Shown one piece after another: positions 17,319 to 26,123 of a DNA stretch of 64,000 nt (the first letter of the stretch is position 1; every line of letters starts with the position of its first letter). The DNA is from Candidatus Effluviviaceae Genus I sp. (GTDB lineage Bacteria > Joyebacterota > Joyebacteria > Joyebacterales > Joyebacteraceae). Location: the NCBI GenBank assembly GCA_016867725.1, contig VGIX01000006.1:5857-69856 (forward strand), in the 5' to 3' direction. The position numbers were made by a program, and so were the translations under genes. Under the pieces are notes generated by a model, which saw only the letters and a program-made list of their open reading frames with translations, searched no databases and was not told where the DNA came from.

Positions 17319-17351
17319 CGAGGGGCCCCGGCCAGATGCCGGGGCCCCTCG
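17319..17351 (+). terminator. hairpin between ssrA and the convergent secreted-protein gene
   Basis: A perfect 14-bp stem (CGAGGGGCCCCGGC with its complement) with a 5-base loop CAGAT lies between two converging genes and can act in both directions. Only a short TCGTT follows. Confidence 0.7.
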
Positions 17352-17388
17352 TCGTTCATGGCGCCAGCGCGTCAGTCGCCGCGGGGTG

Positions 17389-17912
17389 TTACCTGTACAG
17401 GGCCTTGATCGCCGTCCAGGACGACGGCTCGGTCGGGCTCACGGAGAGATCGACGCAGCCGCAGACGCTGTGCGGCGTCGCGCCCACTCCGTCGCCCCAG
17501 AGGCACCAGAAGATCGGCTGCCGTAGAGCACGTCCGCCACCTTCACGTCGATGGCGATGGTCGTGCTCTCGCCGCCGTACAGCTCGCCCATGCCCCCGTT
17601 GGCGTCGTCCCACCGTGCCGTGTGGTTGATCGTCGGAACGTACATGTCCCAGTCCGGGCGAAGCGGGGACGGGACCAGCGGGACATAGGACATCGTTGCC
17701 GGGAAGAGCGTGAAACCGTCCGGGAAGCTCACGGCAACGTTCGTGATCGACTCACCGTCGGCCGACGTGTTCTGCACAAGGAACGTGAACGTGTACGTCT
17801 GGCCAGGCGCAACGATCGCCGGCGACAGCAGCGTCACCGAGGCGCCCCCGATCCCTGCGACCGCGGAGAGGGCGAACAGCATGAACAGGCATGCGATGGC
17901 AGAACTCCTCAT
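17389..17912 (-). pseudogene. secreted IKALYR-family protein gene with an apparent frameshift
   Basis: On the minus strand, a signal peptide (MRSSAIACLFMLFALSAVAG) is followed by an exported beta-rich domain with a PGQTYTFTFLVQNTSA stretch, typical of a DUF11/CARDB-like Ig fold. The first frame runs on to 17439 as an arginine/alanine-rich tail. Switching frame near 17528 gives PIFWCLWGDG, a cysteine pair and the ending SSWTAIKALYR-stop at 17389, which matches the ending SWGAIKALYR of the secreted protein at 62026-62661. A one-base indel near the sequence for VLYGS would restore one protein of about 175 residues. It may be a sequencing error, a true pseudogene or a programmed shift. ATG 17912 is preferred because AAGGGAG lies 9 bases upstream. 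Confidence 0.65.
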
Positions 17913-17980
17913 GATCGGCATCTCCCTTCTCTTAGGTTGTGTTAGCTCCAGAATCAACAGCGTCGTGTCCTCTATCTGTC

Positions 17981-18009
17981 TGTTAACACTCACATGGCGT
18001 GTTGGTCAA
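17981..18009 (-). promoter_or_regulatory. possible promoter of the 17389-17912 gene
   Basis: On the minus strand TTGACC (18004-18009) is followed after 17 bases by TTAACA (17981-17986), about 70 bases before the ATG. The -10 is a weak match. The surrounding stretch is unusually AT-rich for this genome. Confidence 0.4.
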
Positions 18010-18210
18010 GAGGGGATTCGGCGCTTTGACGGATGACCCTCCACCTTGCCTGTCGCCAAGCGGGCCGCAGGCGGTCCTCTCGTGGCGCGCCCGAGTCGAG
18101 ACGGTGGGAGAGCCGAGCGCGCGACACGATCACCGGCGGGGTTCGTGAACGGGGGTTCGTCTATCGAAGGCGTCGCACCGGCGACCGTCGCAGACGGCGC
18201 GGTGGGGCCA

Positions 18211-18234
18211 CGCCACGCGGCGCGCCGCGTGGCG
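18211..18234. promoter_or_regulatory. 24-bp perfect palindrome upstream of the cobO promoter
   Basis: CGCCACGCGGCG is followed directly by its exact reverse complement. It is the most regular element in the 464-base gap between the minus-strand gene and cobO, and its centre lies about 65 bases before the -35. It may be an operator or a hairpin. The rest of the gap shows no gene, and I do not see the B12-box or conserved core of a cobalamin riboswitch. Confidence 0.45.
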
Positions 18235-18286
18235 AACTTGCGCGCGGGGCGGGCGCGTCACCGCGCGGCCGGTCGCTGGAACAGCG

Positions 18287-18316
18287 TTGACCGCCTCTCC
18301 TGGCGCATGCTAGCAT
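18287..18316 (+). promoter_or_regulatory. sigma70-type promoter for the acyl-CoA/B12 gene run
   Basis: TTGACC (18287-18292) and TAGCAT (18311-18316) are 18 bases apart, about 60 bases before the cobO ATG. It is the only clear promoter seen ahead of a 34-kb same-strand run. Confidence 0.55.
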
Positions 18317-18376
18317 CCTCGGGCTACGTGCGCTCTGGCGGGCGCGGACGGTGCCTGACCGCTCGCGTCCTCCCAC

Positions 18377-18961
18377 ATGACCGACAGGATTCACCGGGCA
18401 GCTCGAGCTGTCTTCTGCGACCGGGGGCGACCCTTGCCGGAACGGCGCGGTACGGTGCAGGTCTACACGGGCGACGGCAAGGGAAAGACCACGGCCGCGC
18501 TCGGCCTCGCGTTGAGAGCGGTCGGCCACGGTCTGTCCGTCTGCATGATCCAGTTCATGAAGGGAAGCGCCAACTACGGGGAGCTCGCCGCGGCGGCGAA
18601 GCTCCCCGGCTTCACGATCGTGCAGACGGGGCGCGACGAGTTCGTGGACAGGAAGAACCCCGCGCAGGTGGACGTCGAGATGGCGCGCGACGGGCTCGCG
18701 CGCGCCGGCGCCGTTCTGCGCGAGGGGCGGCACGACCTCGTCGTTCTCGACGAGATCAACGTGGCGCTGGACTTCGGGCTCGTGACGCTGGAAGACGTGC
18801 TGGGTCTCATCGCGGCGCGGCCGCCTCACGTCGAGCTCGTGCTGACGGGACGCAGGGCGCACCCGGACGTGATGAAGGCTGCCGACCTCGTGAGCGAGGT
18901 CCTGAACATCAAGCACCACTACGACGCGGGCGTGGCGGCCCGCGAGGGCATCGAGTACTAG
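18377..18961 (+). CDS. cobO: cob(I)yrinic acid a,c-diamide adenosyltransferase (CobO/BtuR type)
   Basis: Transfers the 5'-deoxyadenosyl group of ATP to cob(I)alamin or corrinoid precursors, making the adenosylcobalamin needed by the acyl-CoA mutases encoded downstream. The 194-residue protein shows the P-loop GDGKGKTTAALGLALRA near residue 33, QFMKGSANYGE near 60, LVVLDEINVALDFGLV near 121, and LVLTGRRAHPDVMKAADLVSE near 156-176, all typical of CobO. ATG 18377 gives about 25 residues before the conserved core. A TTG start at about codon 20, preceded by GGGGGCGA, would give a more typical N-terminus, so the start is uncertain. It is followed 8 bases later by meaB. Confidence 0.93.
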   Translation: MTDRIHRAARAVFCDRGRPLPERRGTVQVYTGDGKGKTTAALGLALRAVGHGLSVCMIQFMKGSANYGELAAAAKLPGFTIVQTGRDEFVDRKNPAQVDVEMARDGLARAGAVLREGRHDLVVLDEINVALDFGLVTLEDVLGLIAARPPHVELVLTGRRAHPDVMKAADLVSEVLNIKHHYDAGVAAREGIEY

Positions 18962-18969
18962 GGACGAGC

Positions 18970-19935
18970 GTGGGCGGAAGCGGCGTGACGGAGATCGTGG
19001 AAGGCGTGTTCGCCGGGCGGGTCGCCGCGCTCGCGAGGGCGATCACCTGGATCGAGAACGAGGACGCGAGGGGGCTCTCGGCGCTCGACGCGCTGTACCC
19101 CCGGACGGGCCGGGCGTATCGCATCGGGATCTCCGGGCCGCCCGGCGCGGGCAAGAGCACGCTCGTTGACGCGCTGACCGCGCACCTGCTCGACCGCGGG
19201 ACGACGGTCGGGATCATCGCGGTGGACCCGACGAGCCCGTTCACGGGCGGCGCGCTCCTCGGCGACCGGGTGCGGATGCGCGACATCGGCACGCGCGACG
19301 GCGTGTTCATCCGGAGCATGGCCACGCGGGGGGGGCTCGGCGGGCTTTCGAGGACCGCGCCGAGCGTCGCCGCGGCCATGGACTCCTTCGGGTTCGACTA
19401 CGTCGTCTTCGAGACCGTCGGCGTCGGGCAGTCCGAGCTGGACATCGCCGACGCCGCGGACACCACGGTCATCGTGCTCGTCCCGGAGTCGGGGGACAGC
19501 ATCCAGGCGATGAAGGCCGGCCTGATGGAGATCGGCGAGGTCTTCGTGGTGAACAAGGCCGACCGGGACGGCGCGGACATGACCGTGCAGGAGATCGCCT
19601 CGATGCTCGGCCTGAAGGCGCAGGCCGGCTGGAGCCCGCCGGTGCTCCGGACGGTCGCCTCGACGGGCGAGGGCGTCGCCGAACTCGCGCAGGCGATCGA
19701 CGCGCACCGGGAGTTCCTCGCCGCGCGGGGCCTGCTCGCCGAGAGACGGCGCGCCCACTTCGTGGCGCAGGTCCGCGAGATCGTCGTCGCCGAGCTCGAG
19801 AAGGACCTCTACGCGAGGCTCGGTGCGGGCGCGGAGCTGGGCTCGTTCGTGGGGGACGTGTCGAAGGGACATCGTTCCCCGTACGCGATAGCGAGAGACG
19901 TTCTGGACGGCGTCGCGAGAGACCGCCGGCCATAG
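18970..19935 (+). CDS. meaB: methylmalonyl-CoA mutase-associated GTPase MeaB (ArgK family)
   Basis: G3E-type P-loop GTPase chaperone that protects and reloads adenosylcobalamin in methylmalonyl-CoA mutase. The 321-residue protein has the Walker A motif GISGPPGAGKSTLVDAL near residue 54, the IAVDPTSPFTGGALLGDRVRM block near 85-105, the switch region ETVGVGQSELDIAD near 147, and the guanine-specificity motif NKAD near 192. GTG 18970 is chosen; GTG 18985 is possible and would drop five residues. The placement between cobO and the mutase/carboxylase run shows its client enzymes. Confidence 0.95.
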   Translation: MGGSGVTEIVEGVFAGRVAALARAITWIENEDARGLSALDALYPRTGRAYRIGISGPPGAGKSTLVDALTAHLLDRGTTVGIIAVDPTSPFTGGALLGDRVRMRDIGTRDGVFIRSMATRGGLGGLSRTAPSVAAAMDSFGFDYVVFETVGVGQSELDIADAADTTVIVLVPESGDSIQAMKAGLMEIGEVFVVNKADRDGADMTVQEIASMLGLKAQAGWSPPVLRTVASTGEGVAELAQAIDAHREFLAARGLLAERRRAHFVAQVREIVVAELEKDLYARLGAGAELGSFVGDVSKGHRSPYAIARDVLDGVARDRRP

Positions 19936-19971
19936 GGCACGGGAGGCCCTCCACCGAAGGGAGCGACACGC

Positions 19972-21114
19972 ATGGACTTCGCCCTCACCCAGGACCAGAA
20001 GATGGTCCGCGAGATGGTGCGCGAGTTCGCGACGAAGGAGCTCGAGCCCATCGCGGCGGAGATCGACGAGAGCCGGGAGTTCCCGACGGCGACGCTCAAG
20101 AAGATGGCCGGCCTGGGTCTCATGGGGGTGGTCATCCCCGAGAAGTACGGCGGCGCGGGGATGGACTTCACGACGCTCGCCATCATCTGCGAGGAGATCT
20201 CGCGGGTGTGCGCGTCGCACGGCGTCATCACGGCGGTGACGAACTCGCTGTGCGCGTACCCGATCTACCACTTCGGCAACGAGGAGCAGCGCAAGAAGTA
20301 CCTGCCCGACCTCTGCTCCGGGAAGGCGCTCGGCGCCATCGGCATCACCGAGGCGAACGCGGGGTCGGACCCCGCCGGCATGGAGACCACGGCGGTCCTC
20401 AAGGGCGACCACTACGTCGTGAACGGCACGAAGGCGTGGATCACGAACGGGCAGGCCGCGGGCACCTTCATCATCTTCGCCTACACCGACCCCGCGCAGC
20501 GCCACAAGGGCATGAGCGCGTTCATCGTCGGCAAGGACTTCCAGGGGTTCAGCGTGGGCAAGCACGAGAACCTCATGGGCATCCGGGCGACGGGCAACTG
20601 CGAGCTCATCATGGACGAGTGCGTCGTTCCGAAGGAGAACCTGCTCGGGAAGGAAGGCGACGGGTTCAAGATCCTGATGCACACGCTCGACACCTCCCGC
20701 ATCGACATCGGCGCGCAGGGCGTCGGCATCTCGCAGGGCGCGCTCGACGCCTCGGTGAAGTACGCGAAGGAGCGCAAGCAGTTCGGCCAGCCCATCGGCG
20801 AGTTCGAGATGGTGCAGGACATGATCGCCCAGATGTCCGCGCTCACCGACGCGGCGAGGCTTCTCACGTACCGCGCGGCCTGGATGAAGGACAGCGGGAT
20901 CGAGCGGTACACGCGCGAGGCCGCCATCGCGAAGTACTACGCGGCCGAAGCGGTCGTCGCCGTCACGCGCATGGCCGTTCAGATCCACGGCGGCAACGGC
21001 TACTCGAAGGACTACCCGGTCGAGCGCATGTACCGGGACGCGAAGATCGTCGAGATCTACGAGGGCACGAGCCAGATCCAGAAGATCGTCATCGCGCGCG
21101 CGGCGCTCAAGTAG
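19972..21114 (+). CDS. short-chain acyl-CoA dehydrogenase (butyryl-CoA dehydrogenase-like)
   Basis: FAD enzyme that removes two hydrogens from short-chain acyl-CoA and passes electrons to ETF. It has 380 residues with the N-terminal helical domain, a FAD-binding loop GAIGITEANAGSDPAGMETTA near residues 120-140, ITNGQAAGTFIIFA near 158, and the catalytic base Glu in EIYEGTSQIQ near 365, the position used by short- and medium-chain enzymes. Sequence HGGNGYSKDYPVERMYRDAK precedes it. The ATG is preceded by GAAGGGAG. It is followed by an iron-sulfur protein, etfBA and hdrA, so its electron acceptor is probably encoded in the same operon. Confidence 0.95.
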   Translation: MDFALTQDQKMVREMVREFATKELEPIAAEIDESREFPTATLKKMAGLGLMGVVIPEKYGGAGMDFTTLAIICEEISRVCASHGVITAVTNSLCAYPIYHFGNEEQRKKYLPDLCSGKALGAIGITEANAGSDPAGMETTAVLKGDHYVVNGTKAWITNGQAAGTFIIFAYTDPAQRHKGMSAFIVGKDFQGFSVGKHENLMGIRATGNCELIMDECVVPKENLLGKEGDGFKILMHTLDTSRIDIGAQGVGISQGALDASVKYAKERKQFGQPIGEFEMVQDMIAQMSALTDAARLLTYRAAWMKDSGIERYTREAAIAKYYAAEAVVAVTRMAVQIHGGNGYSKDYPVERMYRDAKIVEIYEGTSQIQKIVIARAALK

Positions 21115-21141
21115 AGGGCACGGAGCCCCCGGAAGAGGACG

Positions 21142-22266
21142 ATGGCCACTTCGCTTCAGGAGAGGTTCGAGCTGCTCGCCTGCATCCAGTGCGGGCGGTG
21201 CACGGCCGGCTGCCCGGTGTCGCGCCGCACGCACCTGAACGTCCGGAAGGTCGTGTACGAGGGGCTCACGGCGGTGGGCGCGAAGGACGCCTCCGGCCGC
21301 CCCGAGGCGTGGAACTGCACCACCTGCTCGAACTGCACCGAGCGGTGTCCGAAGGGCGTGAAGCCGATGGAGCTTCTCATCGGGCTCCGCTCGGCGGCGA
21401 TCGAGAAGGGGAAGGCGCAGCCGACCATCCGCGACGCGCTCGAGAGCACGCTTAGGCACGGGAACCCGTGGGGCCGCATCCGCGACAAGCGCATGGAGTG
21501 GGCCGAGGGGCTCGACGTGCCTGTCCTGGACGACGGGGGGAAGGCGTCGCTCCTTCTCTACGTGGGGTGCACGCCCGCGTACGACCCGAGAGTGCAGGCC
21601 GTCGCGCGCGCCCTCGTCGCCGTGCTCAAGGCGGCCGGCGTCGAGTACGCGACGCTCGGGACCGCGGAGTCGTGCTGCGGGAGCGAGATCAAGCGCATGG
21701 GAGAGGAGGGGCTCTTCGAGCTCCTCGTCGAGGGCAACCGCGAGGCGTTCGCGAACGCGGGCGTCCGGACCATCATCGCCGCCTCGCCGCACTGCATGAA
21801 CACGTTCAGGAACGAGTACGGCGAGCTCGGCATCGAGGTCCTGCACTACTCGCAGTTCCTGGCGGGACTCCTCGACGACGGAAGGCTCACGCTCACCACG
21901 CCCCTCAAGGGCGTCGTGACCTACCACGATCCGTGCTTCCTCGGGAAGCACAACGACATCTTCGATGAGCCGCGCGCCGTCCTCGGGGCGATCCCGGGCA
22001 TCGAGTTCGTCGAGATGGACCGCTCGCGCGAGCGCGCGCTCTGCTGCGAGGGCGGCGGCGGACGCATGTGGGTCGAGCCGGCGGAAGAGCGCGGCGAGCG
22101 TCTCGCGGACGTCCGCGTGAAGGACGCCGCGGCCCTCGGCGCCGCGCGCATCGTCACGGCCTGCCCGTTCTGTCTCAAGACGCTCGACGACGCGGTGAAG
22201 ACGAGCGGCAACGAGGGCAGGATCGAAGCGGTCGACCTGGCGGAGCTCGTGGCGCTGGCGCTCTAG
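21142..22266 (+). CDS. HdrD/GlpC-like (Fe-S) oxidoreductase with two CCG domains
   Basis: A 374-residue soluble protein. It has two N-terminal [4Fe-4S] motifs (CIQCGRCTAGCP near residue 15, CTTCSNCTERCP near 59) and two cysteine-rich CCG domains. The second CCG domain is complete (DPCFLGKHN near 262, LCCEGGGGRMW near 297, CPFCLKTL near 339). The first has YVGC, ESCCGSEIKRMG and SPHCMNTF, so one cysteine of its CxxC is replaced by serine. The family includes HdrD, GlpC and the iron-sulfur partners of ETF in syntrophs. Unlike the ETF-menaquinone oxidoreductases, no transmembrane segment is present. It lies between an acyl-CoA dehydrogenase and etfBA, so it is a likely electron carrier for ETF. 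Confidence 0.88.
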   Translation: MATSLQERFELLACIQCGRCTAGCPVSRRTHLNVRKVVYEGLTAVGAKDASGRPEAWNCTTCSNCTERCPKGVKPMELLIGLRSAAIEKGKAQPTIRDALESTLRHGNPWGRIRDKRMEWAEGLDVPVLDDGGKASLLLYVGCTPAYDPRVQAVARALVAVLKAAGVEYATLGTAESCCGSEIKRMGEEGLFELLVEGNREAFANAGVRTIIAASPHCMNTFRNEYGELGIEVLHYSQFLAGLLDDGRLTLTTPLKGVVTYHDPCFLGKHNDIFDEPRAVLGAIPGIEFVEMDRSRERALCCEGGGGRMWVEPAEERGERLADVRVKDAAALGAARIVTACPFCLKTLDDAVKTSGNEGRIEAVDLAELVALAL

Positions 22267-22330
22267 AGGAGCGGCGTGCCCCGGCCGCGGCCCTCGGACG
22301 GCGGGGCGCTCACGAAGGAACGGAGAACGC

Positions 22331-23119
22331 ATGAACATCGTCGTGTGTGTGAAGCAGGTGCCCGAGACGGCCGAGGCCGACCTCAAGCTCGCCGCGGACG
22401 GCAGGGACATCGCGCGGCAGGGGCTCCCCCTCCAAATCAACGAGCCCGACAACTACGCGCTCGAGCAGGCGCTGCTCCTCACCGAGGAGCACGGGGGCCA
22501 GGTCACCGTCGTGACGCTCGGGCCGCCGTCGTCCGACGAAGTTCTCCGCATGGGCATGGCCAAAGGCGCCGCCGAGGCCGCGCGGCTTTCCGACGACGCG
22601 TTCGCCGGCGGCGACGCCGTGGCGACTGCGACGGCGCTCGCGGCCGCCGTCCGGGGACTCCGGTTTGACCTCGTCCTCACGGGGTGCATGTCGTCGGACG
22701 ACGGCCACACGCAGGTCGGCGTCGCGCTCGCGGAGCTTCTGGGCGTCCCGCACGCGACCTACGTCGTCCAGATGGAGATGAACGACGGCGAGGTCACGGT
22801 CGGCCGCGAGCTCGAGGGCGGCATCGTCGAGCGCGTGAAGATGAAGCTCCCGTGCCTCCTCGGGATCCAGACCGGCATCAACGAGCCGCGGTACGCGTCC
22901 ATCATGGGCATCGCGAAGGCGTCGAAGCGTCCCATCGCGCTCAAGGTCGCCGCGGACCTCGGCTTGGACGCGGGCGCCGTCGGCGAGAGGGGCTCGCGCA
23001 CGCGGGTCGTGAAGCTCGCGTACGTGCCCGCGGGCGAGGCGGCCGAGATGATCGGCGGGACCGTGCCCGAGGCGTCGGCGAAACTGGCGGGCATCCTCAA
23101 GGAGAAAGGCCTCGTCTAG
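22331..23119 (+). CDS. etfB: electron transfer flavoprotein subunit beta
   Basis: ETF beta subunit, partner of EtfA, which receives electrons from acyl-CoA dehydrogenases. The 262-residue length is typical. Visible features are MNIVVCVKQVPETAEADLKLA at the start, NEPDNYALEQALLL near residue 37, GMAKGAAEAARLSDDAFAGGDA near 77, and the recognition-loop/ETF signature VGRELEGGIVERVKMKLPCLLGIQTGINEPRYASIMGIAKA split across residues 157-197. ATG 22331 is preceded by AAGGAACGGAG. The etfA start follows immediately, with no gap. Whether this ETF bifurcates electrons cannot be decided from these motifs alone. Confidence 0.95.
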   Translation: MNIVVCVKQVPETAEADLKLAADGRDIARQGLPLQINEPDNYALEQALLLTEEHGGQVTVVTLGPPSSDEVLRMGMAKGAAEAARLSDDAFAGGDAVATATALAAAVRGLRFDLVLTGCMSSDDGHTQVGVALAELLGVPHATYVVQMEMNDGEVTVGRELEGGIVERVKMKLPCLLGIQTGINEPRYASIMGIAKASKRPIALKVAADLGLDAGAVGERGSRTRVVKLAYVPAGEAAEMIGGTVPEASAKLAGILKEKGLV

Positions 23120-24094
23120 ATGAACGAGATCCTCGTTCTCGCCGAGCACAGGCGCGGCGAGCTGCGCGACGTCACCCTCGAGATGCTGGGGAAGGCCAGG
23201 GCGCTCGGCGACGCGTCCGGCCGCAAGGTCGCGGCGCTGCTTCTCGGCTCCGGCGTCGGCGCGTTCGCCGACGCCCTCAAGGACCACGCCGACGTCGTCC
23301 TCGTGCGCGACCATCCCGCGCTCGCGAACTTCAACTCTGCGGTCTACCAGCCGGTGCTCGCGGGCGTCCTCGGGGAGCGGAAGCCGGACCTTGCGATGAT
23401 CGGCCACACCGCGTTCGGCGTGGACCTCGCCCCGAGCCTCGCGGTCGCGCTCGGCCTTCCGCTCGCCAGCGACTGCGTGGACATCGCGTGCGACGGCGCC
23501 TCGTTCACGGCGACGCGCCAGGTCTATCAGGGCAAGATCAACGCGACGGTCGCGTTCGCCGACGCGCCCACGACGCTCGTGACCGTCCGGGCGTCCGCGT
23601 TCCCCGCCGAGACGGCGTCGCGCGGCGGCGTCGTGACCGAGCTTGCGACGGCCGTGCCGGACGAGCCCGCCTCGAGGAGGTTCCTCGAGTACGTCGAGGC
23701 GGCCACCGGGGGCGTGGACATCGCGAAGGCCGACGTCCTCGTCGCCGTGGGCCGCGGCCTGCGGGAGCGCGAGAACATGCCGATCGTCGAGGAGCTCGCC
23801 GCCGCGCTCGGCGGCGTCGTCGCGTGCTCGCGGCCCGTCGTGGACGCGGGCTGGCTCGGGAAGGACCGGCAGGTCGGCTCGTCGGGCAAGACCGTCAAGC
23901 CCAAGCTGTACATCGCGGTCGGGATCAGCGGCCAGTTCCAGCACATCAGTGGAATGAAGTCCGCCGAGACGGTCATCGCGATCAACAAGGACCCCAGGGC
24001 GCCCATCTTCTCGGCGGCCGACTACGGCATCGTCGGCGACCTCCTGAAGATCGTGCCGGCGCTCACCGAGAAGGTCAGGGAGCTCAAGGCGTAG
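23120..24094 (+). CDS. etfA: electron transfer flavoprotein subunit alpha
   Basis: ETF alpha subunit, which holds the functional FAD. The 324-residue protein has the C-terminal FAD domain with ADVLVAVGRGLRERENMP near residue 208, SRPVVDAGWLGKDRQVGSSGKTVKPKLY split over 236-263 with the ETF-alpha signature, GISGQFQHISGMKSAETVIAINKDPRAPIF across 266-295, and the YGIVGDLLKIVPAL end. The ATG directly abuts the etfB stop, so the two are translated together. The operon position between an HdrD-like protein and HdrA suggests electrons leave ETF to iron-sulfur proteins rather than to a membrane ETF-quinone oxidoreductase. Confidence 0.95.
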   Translation: MNEILVLAEHRRGELRDVTLEMLGKARALGDASGRKVAALLLGSGVGAFADALKDHADVVLVRDHPALANFNSAVYQPVLAGVLGERKPDLAMIGHTAFGVDLAPSLAVALGLPLASDCVDIACDGASFTATRQVYQGKINATVAFADAPTTLVTVRASAFPAETASRGGVVTELATAVPDEPASRRFLEYVEAATGGVDIAKADVLVAVGRGLRERENMPIVEELAAALGGVVACSRPVVDAGWLGKDRQVGSSGKTVKPKLYIAVGISGQFQHISGMKSAETVIAINKDPRAPIFSAADYGIVGDLLKIVPALTEKVRELKA

Positions 24095-24131
24095 CGGGGC
24101 TGCGCGGTTACCTCCATCCCAGAGGGAGAGC

Positions 24132-26123
24132 GTGGACCGGGACAAGACGACTCGAGACGCCGGCAAGGTCAGACTGGGTGTCTACATCTGCCACTGCGGC
24201 GTCAACATCGCGAGGACGGTGGACGTCAAGGCCGTCGCGAAGGCGGCCGCGTCGTTCCCGGGCGTGGCGGTCGCGAAGACCTACGCCTACATGTGCTCCG
24301 ACCCGGGGCAGTCGCTCATCAAGGCCCACATCAGGGAGCACCGGCTCACCGGCGTGGTCGTGGCGGCCTGCTCGCCGAGGATGCACGAGCCCACCTTCCG
24401 CGCGGCGCTGGCCGAGGCCGGCGTGAACCCGTACCTCCTCGACATGGCGAACATCCGCGAGCAGTGCTCGTGGATCCACGACGACGGAGCCGAGGCAACC
24501 GTCAAGGCGACCGACCTCGTGCGCGCCGCCGTCGCCCGCGCCGGGCACCTCGCCGGGCTCAGCACGCGCGAGGTTCCCGTGACCCCGGCGGCGCTCGTCG
24601 TCGGCGCCGGCATCTCGGGCATCCAGGCGGCGCTCGACATCGCGGAGTCCGGGTACCGGGTCTATCTCGTCGAGCAGTCGCCCTCGATCGGCGGGCACAT
24701 GGCGCAGCTCGACAAGACCTTCCCGACGCTCGACTGCTCCGCCTGCATCCTCACGCCGAAGATGGTGGACGCCGCGCGGCACCCGAAGATCGAGCTTCTG
24801 ACCTACAGCGTCATCGAGGACGTCTCGGGATACGTTGGCAACTTCACCGTGAGAGTCCGGAAGCGCGCGCGCTACGTCGACCCGGACGAGTGCACCGCGT
24901 GCGGCGACTGCACGAAGGTCTGCCCCGTGGCCGTGCCGAACGAGTTCGACGAGGGGCTCGGAACGAGGAAGGCGATCTACCAGCCGTTCCCGCAGGCGGT
25001 CCCCGCGGCGTTTGTGCTCGACATGGACCAGTGCCTCGGGAACAACCCCATCGCGTGCGGCAGGTGTCGCAAGGCCTGCAGCAGGAAGTGCATCGACTAC
25101 GACGACAAGGACGAGATCGTTGAGGTCAAGGTCGGCACGATCGTGGTGGCCACGGGCATGGACGTGTTCGACGCCGCGACGCTTCCGCAGCTCGGGTACG
25201 GGCGGTACGAGGACGTCCTCACGTCCCTCGAGTTCGAGCGGCTCGTCTGCGCGTCGGGCCCGACGGCCGGCGCCGTCACACGGGTCTCGCGGCCCGAGCC
25301 GCCGAAGTCGGTCGTGTTCATCCAGTGCGTCGGCTCGAGGGACGAGAAGGTCGGGAACCCCTACTGCTCGCGGATCTGCTGCATGTACACGGCGAAGCAG
25401 GCGCACCTCGTCCGCGAGAAGCTGCCCAATGCGAAGATCACGGTCTTCTACATGGACGTCCGCGCGTTCGGCAAGGGCTTCGAGGAGTTCTACGACCGCG
25501 TGCGGAAGGAGAACGTCCTCTACGTGCGCGGGAGCGTCTCCGAGATCTACCGCCGCGGCGACCGGCTCGTCGTGCTCGGCGAGGACACGCTCGTGGGCGA
25601 GCCGGTGGAGGTCGAGGCCGATCTCGTCGTCCTCGCCGTCGGGCTCACCCCGCGGCCGGAGACCGCCGACGTCGTGAAGCTCCTCAAGCTCTCCCGCTCG
25701 TCGGACGGGTTCCTCATGGAGGCGCACCCGAAGCTCCGGCCGGTGGACACCTCGATCGACGGCGTGTTCCTCGCGGGATGCTGCCAGGGGCCGAAGGACA
25801 TCCCGGACGCGGTCGCCCAGGCGAAGGCCGCGGCGTCCTCCGCGATCGCCCCGATGGCGCGCGGCAGCGTGACCGCCGAGGCGCTCACCGCGGTCATCGA
25901 CGAGGACCTCTGCTCCGGATGCCGCGTGTGCGTGGGCGTCTGCCCGTACGGCGCGCTCGCGTTCGATCCGATGGACAAGGTGTCCAAGGTCAACGAGGCG
26001 CTGTGCAAAGGCTGCGGGACCTGCGCGGCCGCGTGCCCGTCCGGCAGCATCGCCATGGGTCACTTCACCTCGGACCAGCTGCTGGCGCAGGTCGTGGCGC
26101 TCATCGGAGAACGCAATGGCTGA
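24132..26123 (+). CDS. hdrA: CoB-CoM heterodisulfide reductase subunit A-like FAD/iron-sulfur protein
   Basis: A 663-residue HdrA homologue. Order of domains: N-terminal Cys motif (YICHCGVN near residue 19), FAD Rossmann motif [14 protein letters not shown] near 157, the Cys-containing loop [13 protein letters not shown] near 200, an inserted ferredoxin pair ([12 protein letters not shown] near 254 and [12 protein letters not shown] near 310), a thioredoxin-reductase-like core, and two C-terminal [4Fe-4S] motifs ([12 protein letters not shown] near 595, [12 protein letters not shown] near 625). In methanogens HdrA bifurcates electrons with HdrBC and MvhD. Here no HdrBC pair is adjacent; the HdrD-like protein and EtfBA are upstream, and an MvhD-like gene lies 27 kb away. 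The GTG start has AGAGGGAGAG upstream. The stop lies within the next gene. Confidence 0.92.
   Translation: MDRDKTTRDAGKVRLGVYICHCGVNIARTVDVKAVAKAAASFPGVAVAKTYAYMCSDPGQSLIKAHIREHRLTGVVVAACSPRMHEPTFRAALAEAGVNPYLLDMANIREQCSWIHDDGAEATVKATDLVRAAVARAGHLAGLSTREVPVTPAALVVGAGISGIQAALDIAESGYRVYLVEQSPSIGGHMAQLDKTFPTLDCSACILTPKMVDAARHPKIELLTYSVIEDVSGYVGNFTVRVRKRARYVDPDECTACGDCTKVCPVAVPNEFDEGLGTRKAIYQPFPQAVPAAFVLDMDQCLGNNPIACGRCRKACSRKCIDYDDKDEIVEVKVGTIVVATGMDVFDAATLPQLGYGRYEDVLTSLEFERLVCASGPTAGAVTRVSRPEPPKSVVFIQCVGSRDEKVGNPYCSRICCMYTAKQAHLVREKLPNAKITVFYMDVRAFGKGFEEFYDRVRKENVLYVRGSVSEIYRRGDRLVVLGEDTLVGEPVEVEADLVVLAVGLTPRPETADVVKLLKLSRSSDGFLMEAHPKLRPVDTSIDGVFLAGCCQGPKDIPDAVAQAKAAASSAIAPMARGSVTAEALTAVIDEDLCSGCRVCVGVCPYGALAFDPMDKVSKVNEALCKGCGTCAAACPSGSIAMGHFTSDQLLAQVVALIGERNG

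Noticed and set aside
17070-17629. Several short ORFs over tmRNA and its downstream region
   Set aside because: They translate the tmRNA body, the hairpin, or the antisense of the secreted-protein gene.
17913-18376. Possible cobalamin riboswitch before cobO
   Set aside because: No B12 box or conserved riboswitch core could be found by eye; only a palindrome and a promoter are visible.
18958-22452. Very long minus-strand ORF (over 1,100 codons)
   Set aside because: It is antisense to meaB, an acyl-CoA dehydrogenase and the Fe-S protein, with Arg/His/Glu-rich composition typical of GC-rich shadow frames and no family motifs.
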